A DNA stretch of 20,076 nucleotides from Cellvibrionales bacterium UBA2618 (GTDB lineage: Bacteria; Pseudomonadota; Gammaproteobacteria; Pseudomonadales; Porticoccaceae), in assembly GCA_002339165.1 (NCBI GenBank), contig DDJS01000089.1:2725-22800 (forward strand). Reading direction: 5' to 3'. Of this stretch, positions 1-7,714 are shown piece by piece. A program made the position numbers and the translations under genes. How positions within the stretch are numbered: the first letter of the stretch is position 1; every line of letters starts with the position of its first letter. The notes beneath the pieces were generated by a model. It worked only from the letters and a program-made list of their open reading frames with translations, was not told where the DNA came from and searched no databases.

Positions 1-132
1 TGATTGAGAGCATGATGCGGTACATTGACCTAAGCAGCTAAGCGAGTCTTAAATAACGGCTGCATCCACCGCACATTCTAGACGTCGTAGTTTAGGTGAT
101 TGCAGTGCGCCGGGGCAGTTGCATAAGGGTTT

Positions 133-753
133 CTACGGCCAAGTCACCACGAAGTCATCGACCTCAACAGGGGTCATTTTACGATCCCAACTGGGCGGTG
201 TACCAAGGTATAAATAGCCGATGATATCCTCGTGTTCGTCAATGCCTAATCCGGCTTTGACAATATCTGAATAGGCATAGGGCCCAGTTCGCCAGACCGC
301 TCCAAATCCGCAATGGTAAGCGGCCAATCCGATGTTATTGAGCACCCCCCCAGTCGATACCGCCTGTTCAATTTTGGGTACTTTGGGGTGTTCTTTATAC
401 GCAGCGACCCCGACTAGGATCAGCGGAGCGCGGAACGCTTTACTGTGCGCTTGGGCTTGGATTTCAGGGCTGGCATCTTCCTGTTCGGTGACGATATGGT
501 TAACGAACAGATCGCCAAGGTGTTTTCGATCGTCGCCAGATATACTCAGAAACCGCCACGGTCGCAAGTGCATGTGGTCGGGTGAGCGCAATCCTGCTTG
601 CAAAATGGAGGTTAACACCTCACCACTTGGCGCCGGCTCTTGCAGGCGTGGGTAAGATCGTCGTTGGGCCATCTGTGCAACCGAATCCGGTGCTGCTTTT
701 AAATGTTGTTGCATGGTCTTTATCGCCATTTTTTCCCAGTTTACTTTCACCAT
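133..753 (-). CDS. YdjA-like nitroreductase family protein (FMN-dependent oxidoreductase)
   Basis: The 206-residue product resembles the small single-domain nitroreductases of the YdjA type, which bind FMN and use NAD(P)H; physiological substrates are mostly unknown. Visible family landmarks are the N-terminal RRS (residues 31-33, phosphate of FMN), the EPAPSGE stretch near 39-45, RSPDH (56-60), RPWRF (64-68), a GFGAVWRTG segment in the C-terminal half and GYLYLGTP near the end. The start is uncertain. The first ATG (753) has no clear Shine-Dalgarno, while an in-frame ATG at 729 (MAIKT...) follows a GGGA run and is equally plausible, giving 198 residues. It stands alone: 132 bases lie downstream to the window edge and a gene-poor stretch lies upstream. 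Family assignment is confident; substrate is not. Confidence 0.88.
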   Translation of the reverse strand: MVKVNWEKMAIKTMQQHLKAAPDSVAQMAQRRSYPRLQEPAPSGEVLTSILQAGLRSPDHMHLRPWRFLSISGDDRKHLGDLFVNHIVTEQEDASPEIQAQAHSKAFRAPLILVGVAAYKEHPKVPKIEQAVSTGGVLNNIGLAAYHCGFGAVWRTGPYAYSDIVKAGLGIDEHEDIIGYLYLGTPPSWDRKMTPVEVDDFVVTWP

Positions 754-899
754 GCAGCTAGTTTGCCGGCACCGTGCGGAGGGTTATTAGTATTCGCTCC
801 AAGGAGCAGCCAACGATTATAGACCTTGTCTGTTGGCCGGTACAGCGTGGAGTCAGCCGCGGTGCTCAAATTGTGTGATTATTACCGCGGTTTTAAAAT

Positions 900-932
900 A
901 AAAAAAAGCGCTAAAGATTCCATTTCTAGCGC
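900..932 (-). terminator. Intrinsic terminator on the minus strand, end of a Fur-box-linked transcript
   Basis: Read on the minus strand, GCGCTA (932-927) pairs with TAGCGC (913-908) across a 13-nt loop and is followed directly by eight T (907-900). On the plus strand the hairpin is followed by no T-run, so it is one-directional. No protein gene ends near it on its right side; the nearest is the acyltransferase, 640 bases away. Confidence 0.72.
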
Positions 933-1075
933 CGTAAAGTGGATTCGGTTAGCGGATTCTATTGAACTCCGCGAATCAACGCCGTTGTTGCGCTGTAGCG
1001 CGGTTCTTTAGAGCCATCTGAAGGATGCTAAACCGCCTTTAAATCGATACCCTTGAACACATATGTCTCCTTGAA
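900..1075 (-). ncRNA. Candidate Fur-controlled small RNA (about 170 nt)
   Basis: Between the Fur box (1084-1102) and the minus-strand terminator (900-932) lie about 170 bases with no credible ORF of normal size. Folding elements are visible: a hairpin at 952-972 (GCGGA/TCCGC plus TTC/GAA with one bulge, AATA loop), a short GCGC stem at 990-1001, and the terminator hairpin. A strong AAGGAG (1072-1067) sits six bases before an ATG at 1062 that opens only seven codons (MCSRVSI, stop at 1039-1041), so the RNA might also encode a tiny peptide. The layout is that of iron-stress sRNAs such as RyhB or PrrF, but I recognise no sequence similarity. The 5' end is guessed; no convincing -10 can be fixed. 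Confidence 0.4.
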
Positions 1076-1083
1076 GCCTATAT

Positions 1084-1102
1084 GTTAATGATAATCATTA
1101 TT
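1084..1102. promoter_or_regulatory. Fur box (iron-responsive operator)
   Basis: GTTAATGATAATCATTATT matches 17 of 19 positions of the classical Fur consensus GATAATGATAATCATTATC; the core AATGATAATCATT is a near-perfect inverted repeat. The element is nearly symmetric and could act in either direction. To the left, a transcript would run about 170 nt to a terminator at 900-932. To the right, no plausible gene starts within several hundred bases. Confidence 0.8.
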
Positions 1103-1575
1103 ATTCAAATTATCAAGCAAATCGTACTGCATGAAATTTTTGCTGCCGACGAGACGTTGAATCGTGCAGGTTTGCGCAATCATATGCTGCTTGTATGCGG
1201 CCATTGGTGGCTGTGTTTCGCAGTGAGATAGTTTATTTTTTGGACTATGCCGAGACGAATCTAGCCGATCATATGTGAACTTAACTGACTCGGTATTAGC
1301 GGAGGGGTAAAGGCTAGCGGCGATTATAGATGCCAGGACGTGAACCCAATTTTCTACCACCGATGCCGTGCAAATTTAATACCGATGCAAGGCTTACTGG
1401 GTCTGATCGGACACCAGAATTTCGTTATTCATAGACGGGTACTGGCAAGTGATAGCAAGGTCGTCGTCAATACTGATTGTGTGCTTAACGGTCGTTGGTA
1501 TTGAACCTAATCAGCGCATCGATCTGTGCCGGTGCTGCTGTGCTACTGCGTTGCTATGGCGTTCGTGGATGGGCG
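1103..1575. other. Gene-poor stretch between Fur box and acyltransferase gene
   Basis: I find no gene here that I would support. A minus-strand ORF (1085-1360, 91 codons) runs through the Fur box and has no recognisable motif; a plus-strand ORF from 1495 is antisense to the acyltransferase. No intrinsic terminator for the acyltransferase operon is visible: there is no hairpin followed by a minus-strand T-run. The operon may end Rho-dependently or run on to the terminator at 900-932. Confidence 0.5.
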
Positions 1576-2610
1576 CTAAACCACGCGCGATCGCTGTTTT
1601 TCGAGGCCCATACTAAGAACAAATGGATGGCTTTCTTGGCGTTGTTTGAAGGCGGCTTTGCCGTCGATACCCGACCATTGCATACTTACCAATTGTTGCG
1701 CTGTCGGCGCACCGAGGGTCGATCCTGGGCCCAAAATAATCAGTTGATCAGGGGCAAACTCCTTGCAGGCGACTTCAATCGCGCGCGAGTAGTTATAAGT
1801 GACGCACACCTGCTCACCAAAGGTGTACTCAAAGAGCGCTTGAGTGTCGCCTCCATAGGGTTGCCAAATGGCCCCGCGCCCATCGATCAATGGCACCTTC
1901 GGAACGGTCAGCAGTGAGGCGTCGAAGGTATCAAAGGCGACGTCCGACACCGGTTGCATCAATGGGCTATGGAAGGCTGCATGGTGAGGTAATACCATCG
2001 GGTAGCGATCTTGTTCCCGCGGTAGTGCCGCCAATAATGCATCGCTGCCGCGCTGATTGGCGGCGATGACCGACATAAGTCCGAGATCAATGGAGGGGAA
2101 AATGGCTGTTTCTGGCTCGCGGTTTAAGCGTTCAATGGTGCTCTTTAATCGCTCGTCGAGGTGCGGTTGATGTTGCCACTGGTCGTCGCAGCGGGGGTAG
2201 ATTAATTGTTTACCCTCGGCCTGTTGGTGCATCAGAGTACCCATGGTATTGACGATGCGCATACCTTCGGAGAACGAGCAGGCACCTGCGGCTGCCAGCG
2301 CTAGATACCAGCCCATGGAGTTGCCGGTGATAGCGACGATTTCGACGCGCTCGCTGGCAATGCTCAAGAAGTCCGCCATAGCGCAGGCATAGATCAGTGC
2401 CGATGCATTGTCGCCGGTGGTGTGTAGCGCCGGTCGAAAGCGCTCGGCGCCATCGAGGTCCGATAAACTGGGTTGCTGATTGTCCTTTCGACACCGATCT
2501 AGCGATGCCAAAAATTCTAATTTATCGGCATGGTGTCGCTGCAGATAGCCGAGTTCCGGTTTGTTGTAGGTGCCACGACCCGGACATATGACGACCGCGG
2601 TTGGCTTCAT
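1576..2610 (-). CDS. FabD-like acyltransferase with altered active site, last gene of putative lysine-catabolic operon
   Basis: The 344-residue product has the malonyl-CoA:ACP transacylase fold pattern: a nucleophile elbow GNSMG (96-100, Ser98), AFHSPLM (212-218, His214) and a C-terminal GPGSTLG (294-300). Three positions depart from FabD. The usual GHSLGE is GNSMGW; the N-terminal GQGSQ is PGRGTYN, losing the oxyanion-hole Gln; and the Arg that clamps the malonyl carboxylate (in FabD ...VxxRG...M) is Met123. The Ser/His pair is intact, so acyl transfer is possible, but malonyl is an unlikely substrate. Its ATG overlaps the E1 stop as ATGA (2607-2610), so translation is probably coupled to E1. 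No ACP or other fatty-acid gene is near. True activity is unknown; a role in handling the acyl product of the E1-initiated reaction is a guess. Confidence 0.8.
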   Translation of the reverse strand: MKPTAVVICPGRGTYNKPELGYLQRHHADKLEFLASLDRCRKDNQQPSLSDLDGAERFRPALHTTGDNASALIYACAMADFLSIASERVEIVAITGNSMGWYLALAAAGACSFSEGMRIVNTMGTLMHQQAEGKQLIYPRCDDQWQHQPHLDERLKSTIERLNREPETAIFPSIDLGLMSVIAANQRGSDALLAALPREQDRYPMVLPHHAAFHSPLMQPVSDVAFDTFDASLLTVPKVPLIDGRGAIWQPYGGDTQALFEYTFGEQVCVTYNYSRAIEVACKEFAPDQLIILGPGSTLGAPTAQQLVSMQWSGIDGKAAFKQRQESHPFVLSMGLEKQRSRVV

Positions 2611-4811
2611 GATGGGTTCCCAGATTGAACGACTAGGGCAAGTGCCTTGGCGACGATTTTATCTGCGCTGGGTAGCAGTGCGTTGGCGGCATCGCCAAGC
2701 GGTATAAAACAATCTTCGGCGTTTAAGCGGTCGATATTTGCGTTATGCTTTTGTTCTAAAAATAGGGTCATTAGAGCCTCGCTAACCGATCCCGAGCGGC
2801 GGCATTCGTCGACGATCAGTATATTGTGGCAGTCTTGAGTGGCCTCGATAAGGGCTTGTTCCGGCAGTGGATGGAGCCAGCGTATGTCGATCAATCGGCA
2901 TTCGATATCGTGTTGTTCGAGGAGTATTTTGGCCGCTATGTTGCTCAGATAAAAACCGTTGGCGTAGCTCACAATGCATAGTTGTCGAGCGCCGCCTTGG
3001 ACATTGATATCGGCGTATTGAAAAGCGCGGTCAGGGGTGCCGAGTTGGTATTCGTTGGCCCATAAGCGATCACCCGGTTGGTGCAAGTCGAGCGTAGTGT
3101 AGAGCGCGATAGGCTCTATAATGATCACCACCCGCTGTTCTCGGTGCGCTAAGTCCACCGCAATACGCAATAATTGAGCAGCGTCTTTCCCACTGCTAGG
3201 TGCTGCCACCACAATGCCGGGGATATCCCGAAATACGGTAAATGAATTGTCGTTGTGGAAGTGCCCACCAAAGCCCTTTTGGTAGGCAAACCCGGCGATG
3301 CGGATGACCATAGGATTACTGAAGGCGCCGTTGGAGAAGAACGGCAGGGTTGCCGCCTCCCCACGAATTTGATCTTCGGCGTTGTGGACGTAGGCCAAAA
3401 ATTGAATTTCGGCAATCGGTAAAAACCCGCAGTGCCCCAACCCAATGGCCAGTCCGAGGATACTCTGCTCATCCAGCAGCGTGTTGGTTACGCGGCGCGG
3501 ACCAAACGCCTCATAGAGTCCTTGTGTGACGCCGTAGACACCGCCTTTTTTAGCGATATCTTGACCAAATAGAACGCTGTTGGCGTATTCGGACATAATT
3601 TCCGAGAGCGCTAGATTGATGTGTCTGGAGAGTCCGACCGCCTTGCCAATGTAGCGCGCATGCTTTTTTTGCAGGTCGCCCTGCGTCGCCGGATTGACCA
3701 GCGGCTGTCGCTGGATCACTGGAGGCCAGACGCTCGACATAATATCGTCTACTTCGATGAGTTTAGGCCGACAAATAACTCCACGAGCGATGCGAGTGAC
3801 GCGCTGCTCCATGCTGCTATACATCTCGCCGATGGCGTCGCTACTGAGTATCCGCCGAGCGTGAAGGGTCGCTGCGCTATAGAGCAGGGGGTCATGATTT
3901 TCCCGATCGACAATAATCGCTTGGTCAGCGTATTGGCTCTCCATATCAGATCCTGCGTGCCCGCTCAAACGGACGGTCTTAAAATGTAAAAACACCGGTT
4001 TTCGGCGCGTCCTTGCGTAGCTCTCTGCCTCGCGGGCGGCGCGATCTATGTCCAGTATGTCGAGCCCGTTGCAGGCGATGTATTTAAGCCCGGGACGACA
4101 ACTGTAATTGGCTTCTATCCATCCACTTGGGGTCGCGGTGGAAATACCGATGCCGTTGTCCTCACAGATAAAGATCAATGGCATCAATGAGCCTTGATAG
4201 GCGGCCCATGCAGCGGTATTGATCGCGCCTTGCGCGGTTGAATGGTTGACTGAAGCATCACCAAAACTGCATATCACTACACCATCGTCATCCAGTCCGA
4301 CGGATTGGTGTGGCACATTTTTATAAAGGCCCAAGGCGTGTGCAGCGCCGACGGCCTTGGGCAGATGGGAGGCTATGGTGCTGGTTTGCGGTGGAATCCA
4401 TAGGGCTTTGGAACCGATTACCTTGTGTCGCCCACCGGAAACTGGCTCGTCGCGACTCGCGACAAAGGCCAACAGATTGTCATAAAGAGCGGTTCCGCCC
4501 GGGATTTTTTTACTGCGTTGTAGCGCAAAAGCACAGCTTCTGTAGTGTAAAAAAGCCATGTCGTTGACGCGAAATACTTCGCCAAAAACAGCGTTGCCCT
4601 CGTGTCCTGAGCTACCGATGGTGTAAAAGCTCTGTTTATCTGCGCTTAGCCGCCTTGAGGTGATGTCTAATAGGCGGCTCATCACTTGGGATTCAAAAAT
4701 ATCTATGATTTGAGCACCGCTTAAACCGCTGGTAAGTGCAGACGGCTCGGGGAATTTTGCGCTCGCTACGCGTTCGATAAAGTTGTCGTGAAGAATGTCA
4801 GCCCGGTTCAT
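2607..4811 (-). CDS. Fused alpha-beta 2-oxoacid dehydrogenase E1 component (thiamine diphosphate-dependent), candidate 2-oxoadipate dehydrogenase E1
   Basis: A 734-residue fusion of the alpha and beta subunits of branched-chain/pyruvate-type E1. The alpha half carries the thiamine-diphosphate motif GDAS (184-187) ending in EDNG (217-220) and an RLSGHAGSD loop (281-289) like the substrate loop of BCKDH E1-alpha. The beta half starts near 390, has GGVYGVTQGL (423-432), the cofactor-activating Glu448 in LLDEQS, GGHFHNDNS near 515-523, and the C-terminal transketolase domain with WLHPLP (645-650). E1 decarboxylates a 2-oxoacid and acylates the lipoyl group of an E2; neither E2 nor E3 is encoded here. 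I chose ATG 4811: GAGA lies about seven bases upstream, and it overlaps the preceding gene by 14 bp. An in-frame ATG at 4823 and a far longer ORF to 4913 lack support. Substrate 2-oxoadipate is inferred from neighbours. Confidence 0.88.
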   Translation of the reverse strand: MNRADILHDNFIERVASAKFPEPSALTSGLSGAQIIDIFESQVMSRLLDITSRRLSADKQSFYTIGSSGHEGNAVFGEVFRVNDMAFLHYRSCAFALQRSKKIPGGTALYDNLLAFVASRDEPVSGGRHKVIGSKALWIPPQTSTIASHLPKAVGAAHALGLYKNVPHQSVGLDDDGVVICSFGDASVNHSTAQGAINTAAWAAYQGSLMPLIFICEDNGIGISTATPSGWIEANYSCRPGLKYIACNGLDILDIDRAAREAESYARTRRKPVFLHFKTVRLSGHAGSDMESQYADQAIIVDRENHDPLLYSAATLHARRILSSDAIGEMYSSMEQRVTRIARGVICRPKLIEVDDIMSSVWPPVIQRQPLVNPATQGDLQKKHARYIGKAVGLSRHINLALSEIMSEYANSVLFGQDIAKKGGVYGVTQGLYEAFGPRRVTNTLLDEQSILGLAIGLGHCGFLPIAEIQFLAYVHNAEDQIRGEAATLPFFSNGAFSNPMVIRIAGFAYQKGFGGHFHNDNSFTVFRDIPGIVVAAPSSGKDAAQLLRIAVDLAHREQRVVIIIEPIALYTTLDLHQPGDRLWANEYQLGTPDRAFQYADINVQGGARQLCIVSYANGFYLSNIAAKILLEQHDIECRLIDIRWLHPLPEQALIEATQDCHNILIVDECRRSGSVSEALMTLFLEQKHNANIDRLNAEDCFIPLGDAANALLPSADKIVAKALALVVQSGNPS

Positions 4812-6030
4812 TACCGATCTCATTGTCAAGGATTGCGCTGAGGGCGGTGTAGGTGCCGGCGTCGCGCATCGGAACGCGGTACTTTCGCGATAGTTTAACG
4901 ATGTTTGCCACATTCTTTTTGATGGTCGAACTGGTCAGTGCCTTGGCGCGGTGCACCAGGGTTCGCAACTCGATGTCTCGCTGATCGATGGTGTCGCTGG
5001 TGAGTTCGATGTAGGCGGCTATGATACCACCGGCGTTGGCGATGAAATCCGGCACCTGTTGAATGCCGTTGCGGTAGAGGAGTGGATAGGCATCGAGCGC
5101 AGTGGGGTTGTTGGCTCCTTCGACGATGTATCGGGCCTGTATTCGACCGGCATTTTGACTGTCGATTACGTACTGCAGAGCGCAGGGAAACAACAGGTCG
5201 GTGGATTCGAATAAAACGCGGTTAGCATCGCTATCGAGCAATTTACCCTCCGAGGGGAGTAGCGCTGTTGCAGTGTGCGTGTCGAGACCGATCAGGGCCG
5301 CGCTAAGTGCTTGCGAAATGGGTTTGTCAAATACCCAGGTGCCGCCAAATTTAGGGTCTCCGATGGCGTTCAGTCGGCCGCCACTGGCGCTAAAATAGCG
5401 GATCACCGCAGCGCCCATGGCACCCACGCCGTGGACAGAAAAGGCTACGCGTTGGAGGTCTTCATCGTGCATCACTAGGGTCTGGACGGCAGCTTCGGCG
5501 ACACCGAGGCCGGCGATCCCCTCGCGATCATAATCGGTACCGCCCATGGCGACCGTTTTGCCGGTGAATGAACGGCGCGAGTTTAGCGTGTCGCAGGCCC
5601 ATAGGGCATGTTCTGGTGCGGCCCCGATATCAAATCCAAAGCCGCCAAAAATTCCCCCGTTTTCATGTGTATAAGGCTTGCAGAGTTGTATAAAACGTCG
5701 ATAGATGGATTCAAAGTCGGGCTGAGTTGGGTCTGCGTTCAAACCCGACTTGCAGCCCCCTAGCGGGAGCCCGGCGGCGGCATTTTTAATTGCCATATTA
5801 CGCGCCAGCATTTTAATTTCTGCCAGCGTTAACCCTTGTCTAATTCGCGTGCCACCCTTGGCGCAATTTGGCAGGGGTCCATGGCGAGAAATTGCGGTAT
5901 TCCAAACTACAATAAAACCCTCTACGCCGAGCGCGGTATCTCTAACCGATATCTCGAGTTCTGGTTGCATACCATCGAAGCGCTGCTGCAGTGATGTCAA
6001 CTGCTGATAAAAATCGTCTTGTGTGTGCAT
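4798..6030 (-). CDS. Glu/Leu/Phe/Val-type amino-acid dehydrogenase, candidate 2-aminoadipate dehydrogenase
   Basis: The 410-residue product is a full-length member of the glutamate/leucine dehydrogenase family, which reversibly deaminates an L-amino acid to a 2-oxoacid with NAD(P). The three active-site lysines of the family are visible in KGGTR (Lys58), NMAIKNA (Lys82) and GGCKSG (Lys94), the catalytic Asp probably as Asp134 in FDIGAAPEHA, the dinucleotide loop as GVGAMG (201-206), then FPCALQ (281-286), VEGANNPT (303-310) and PDFIANAGG (327-335). It lies between the ALDH7 gene, whose product would be 2-aminoadipate, and E1, which would use 2-oxoadipate. Oxidation of aminoadipate is therefore the contextual guess; glutamate or leucine cannot be excluded. 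The 163 bases upstream contain no clear ribosome site, and a separate promoter there is possible. Confidence 0.88.
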   Translation of the reverse strand: MHTQDDFYQQLTSLQQRFDGMQPELEISVRDTALGVEGFIVVWNTAISRHGPLPNCAKGGTRIRQGLTLAEIKMLARNMAIKNAAAGLPLGGCKSGLNADPTQPDFESIYRRFIQLCKPYTHENGGIFGGFGFDIGAAPEHALWACDTLNSRRSFTGKTVAMGGTDYDREGIAGLGVAEAAVQTLVMHDEDLQRVAFSVHGVGAMGAAVIRYFSASGGRLNAIGDPKFGGTWVFDKPISQALSAALIGLDTHTATALLPSEGKLLDSDANRVLFESTDLLFPCALQYVIDSQNAGRIQARYIVEGANNPTALDAYPLLYRNGIQQVPDFIANAGGIIAAYIELTSDTIDQRDIELRTLVHRAKALTSSTIKKNVANIVKLSRKYRVPMRDAGTYTALSAILDNEIGNEPG

Positions 6031-6193
6031 AATTGCGGTCTATTTTTCGCTCGAATAAAAGAATGGTCGATGGCGCGAACGACGACGAGATTATGTCTGA
6101 TCAAGCCGCCGTCGCTGACCACTCGCGATTCAGCGGGTTGTTTTGTTTGAACGCCACCCTGTGGTGTTACTGCCGAGTTGACATTGTCTCACC

Positions 6194-7702
6194 TCAATCA
6201 TCGCCAATATCGAATACAATCCCCTGCGCAAGAGGCAGTTCCCGAGAATAGTTAATCGTCGTAGTCATGCGTCGCATGTACGCTTTCCAGGCATCAGACC
6301 CCGATTCGCGACCACCGCCGGTCTCTTTTTCACCGCCGAAGGCGCCGCCAATTTCGGCGCCGCTGGTACCAATGTTGACGTTGGCGATACCACAATCACT
6401 GCCTATCGACGAGGTAAAAAGTTCCGACTCACGGATATCGGTGGTAAAGATTGCCGATGACAGGCCTTGTGGCACGTCATTTTGCAGGGCGATGGCCTGT
6501 GACAGATCTGCGTAAGGGTAGACGTACAGAATGGGTGCAAAGGTCTCGTGTTGCTGTGATTGTTCGACCTCGGGCATTTCGACTAGACTCGGCTGAACAT
6601 AATAGGCCTTGCCATGGGCGGCACCTTCGATGCGCTCGCCGCCTAGAACCTTTGCCCCCGCTTGGCGAGCGCTACTCAATGCGGTTTGCATGGCGCGATA
6701 GGCGTCCTCATCAATCAGTGGGCCTACTAGGGACGTCGATTCGAGCGGGTTGCCAACCGCTACCTTGGTATAGGCTCTCTTTAAGCGGTCGAGGACTGTA
6801 TCGTATATGTCTTTGTGGACAAATAGACGTCGAGTCGAGGTGCATCGCTGCCCCGCAGTGCCCACTGCGCCGAATACCACGGCCGGAATGGCAATGTCTA
6901 AATCCGCCGACGGTGCGAGAATAACAGCGTTGTTGCCGCCCAATTCGAGAATGCTGCGACCAAACCTTTCAGCGACCAGAGGCGCCACGGCGCGACCCAT
7001 TGCGGTGCTGCCGGTCGCGCTAATCAGCGGTACTCGCCGATCTTTAACCAGCGCGGAACCTATTTCTTGGGTACCAATAACTACTTGGTTCAGGCCCTCG
7101 GGCACATCCCCCAGTTCGTTGCATGCCTGTTGCAATAACTGCTGGCAGACGAGCGCGGTGACCGGTGATTTTTCTGACGGTTTCCAAATCACTGAATTAC
7201 CACAGACCAGTGCAAGTGTGGTGTTCCAAGACCAAACCGCAACTGGAAAGTTAAACGCCGAGATGACGCCCACCGGACCCAAGGGTTGCCATAGTTCTTG
7301 CATTTTATGGCCTGGGCGCTCGGAGACAATAGTCAGACCGTAAAGCTGTCGAGATAAACCAACCGCAAAATCGCAGATGTCGATCATCTCTTGAACTTCT
7401 CCCAAGCCCTCTTGCAGGAGTTTACCGCACTCAATGGTGACCAGTTCACCCAGAGGTTGCTTGTGCTGGCGTAATTTATTGCCAAACAGGCGCACCAATT
7501 CTCCGCGGCGAGGTGCGGGAACTTGCCGCCACTGCTTGAACGCCGATACCGATTGATCGATCACGGCGTCAAGGTGGGTTGATGGTGTGGTGGCGACGTT
7601 GGCAATGGCGCTGCCATCGATCGGTGATCGCACCTCGAGGTCGCCATTATCAAGAACGTCTGTGGCGACATTCATCGCTTTTAACAGAGGATATAAAGTC
7701 AT
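6194..7702 (-). CDS. ALDH7/antiquitin-type aldehyde dehydrogenase (L-aminoadipate-semialdehyde / piperideine-6-carboxylate dehydrogenase)
   Basis: A 502-residue NAD(P)-dependent aldehyde dehydrogenase of the antiquitin class, which oxidises allysine, in equilibrium with cyclic piperideine-6-carboxylate, to 2-aminoadipate. Landmarks in order: AFNFPVAVWSWN (149-160, Asn151), GNSVIWKPSEKSP (168-180, cofactor Lys174), ELGGNN (253-258, general-base Glu253) and GTAGQRCTSTRRL (281-293, nucleophile Cys287). The GTAGQRC-TRRL context and GGNN are typical of ALDH7 rather than other ALDH families. The ATG at 7702 is preceded by AGGAGAG that overlaps the stop of the upstream dehydrogenase gene, only 12 bases away, so the two are co-transcribed and probably translationally coupled. 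Bacterial homologues are often called amaB or pcd. This is the strongest single pointer to lysine breakdown in the cluster. Confidence 0.92.
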   Translation of the reverse strand: MTLYPLLKAMNVATDVLDNGDLEVRSPIDGSAIANVATTPSTHLDAVIDQSVSAFKQWRQVPAPRRGELVRLFGNKLRQHKQPLGELVTIECGKLLQEGLGEVQEMIDICDFAVGLSRQLYGLTIVSERPGHKMQELWQPLGPVGVISAFNFPVAVWSWNTTLALVCGNSVIWKPSEKSPVTALVCQQLLQQACNELGDVPEGLNQVVIGTQEIGSALVKDRRVPLISATGSTAMGRAVAPLVAERFGRSILELGGNNAVILAPSADLDIAIPAVVFGAVGTAGQRCTSTRRLFVHKDIYDTVLDRLKRAYTKVAVGNPLESTSLVGPLIDEDAYRAMQTALSSARQAGAKVLGGERIEGAAHGKAYYVQPSLVEMPEVEQSQQHETFAPILYVYPYADLSQAIALQNDVPQGLSSAIFTTDIRESELFTSSIGSDCGIANVNIGTSGAEIGGAFGGEKETGGGRESGSDAWKAYMRRMTTTINYSRELPLAQGIVFDIGDD

Positions 7703-7714
7703 GCTTTGTCTCTC

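Noticed and set aside
940..975. tRNA T-arm-like sequence (GTTCAATAGAATCC on the minus strand)
   Set aside because: No cloverleaf, acceptor stem or anticodon arm around it; it is a simple bulged hairpin.
826..1011. 61-codon plus-strand ORF
   Set aside because: Crosses the minus-strand terminator hairpin and its A-run; no recognisable motif.
1085..1360. 91-codon minus-strand ORF next to the Fur box
   Set aside because: Its 3' end is the Fur box itself, with no ribosome site, domain or composition of a real gene.
1495..1917. 140-codon plus-strand ORF
   Set aside because: Mostly antisense to the acyltransferase gene, which has clear family motifs; the translated ORF shows none.
4812..4913. N-terminal extension of the E1 gene (start at 4913)
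   Set aside because: Would overlap the amino-acid dehydrogenase by over 100 bp and adds a low-complexity stretch unlike E1; ATG 4811 has a better ribosome site.
6807..7343. 178-codon plus-strand ORF
   Set aside because: Antisense shadow of the ALDH7 gene, Ser/Pro-rich translation without domain.
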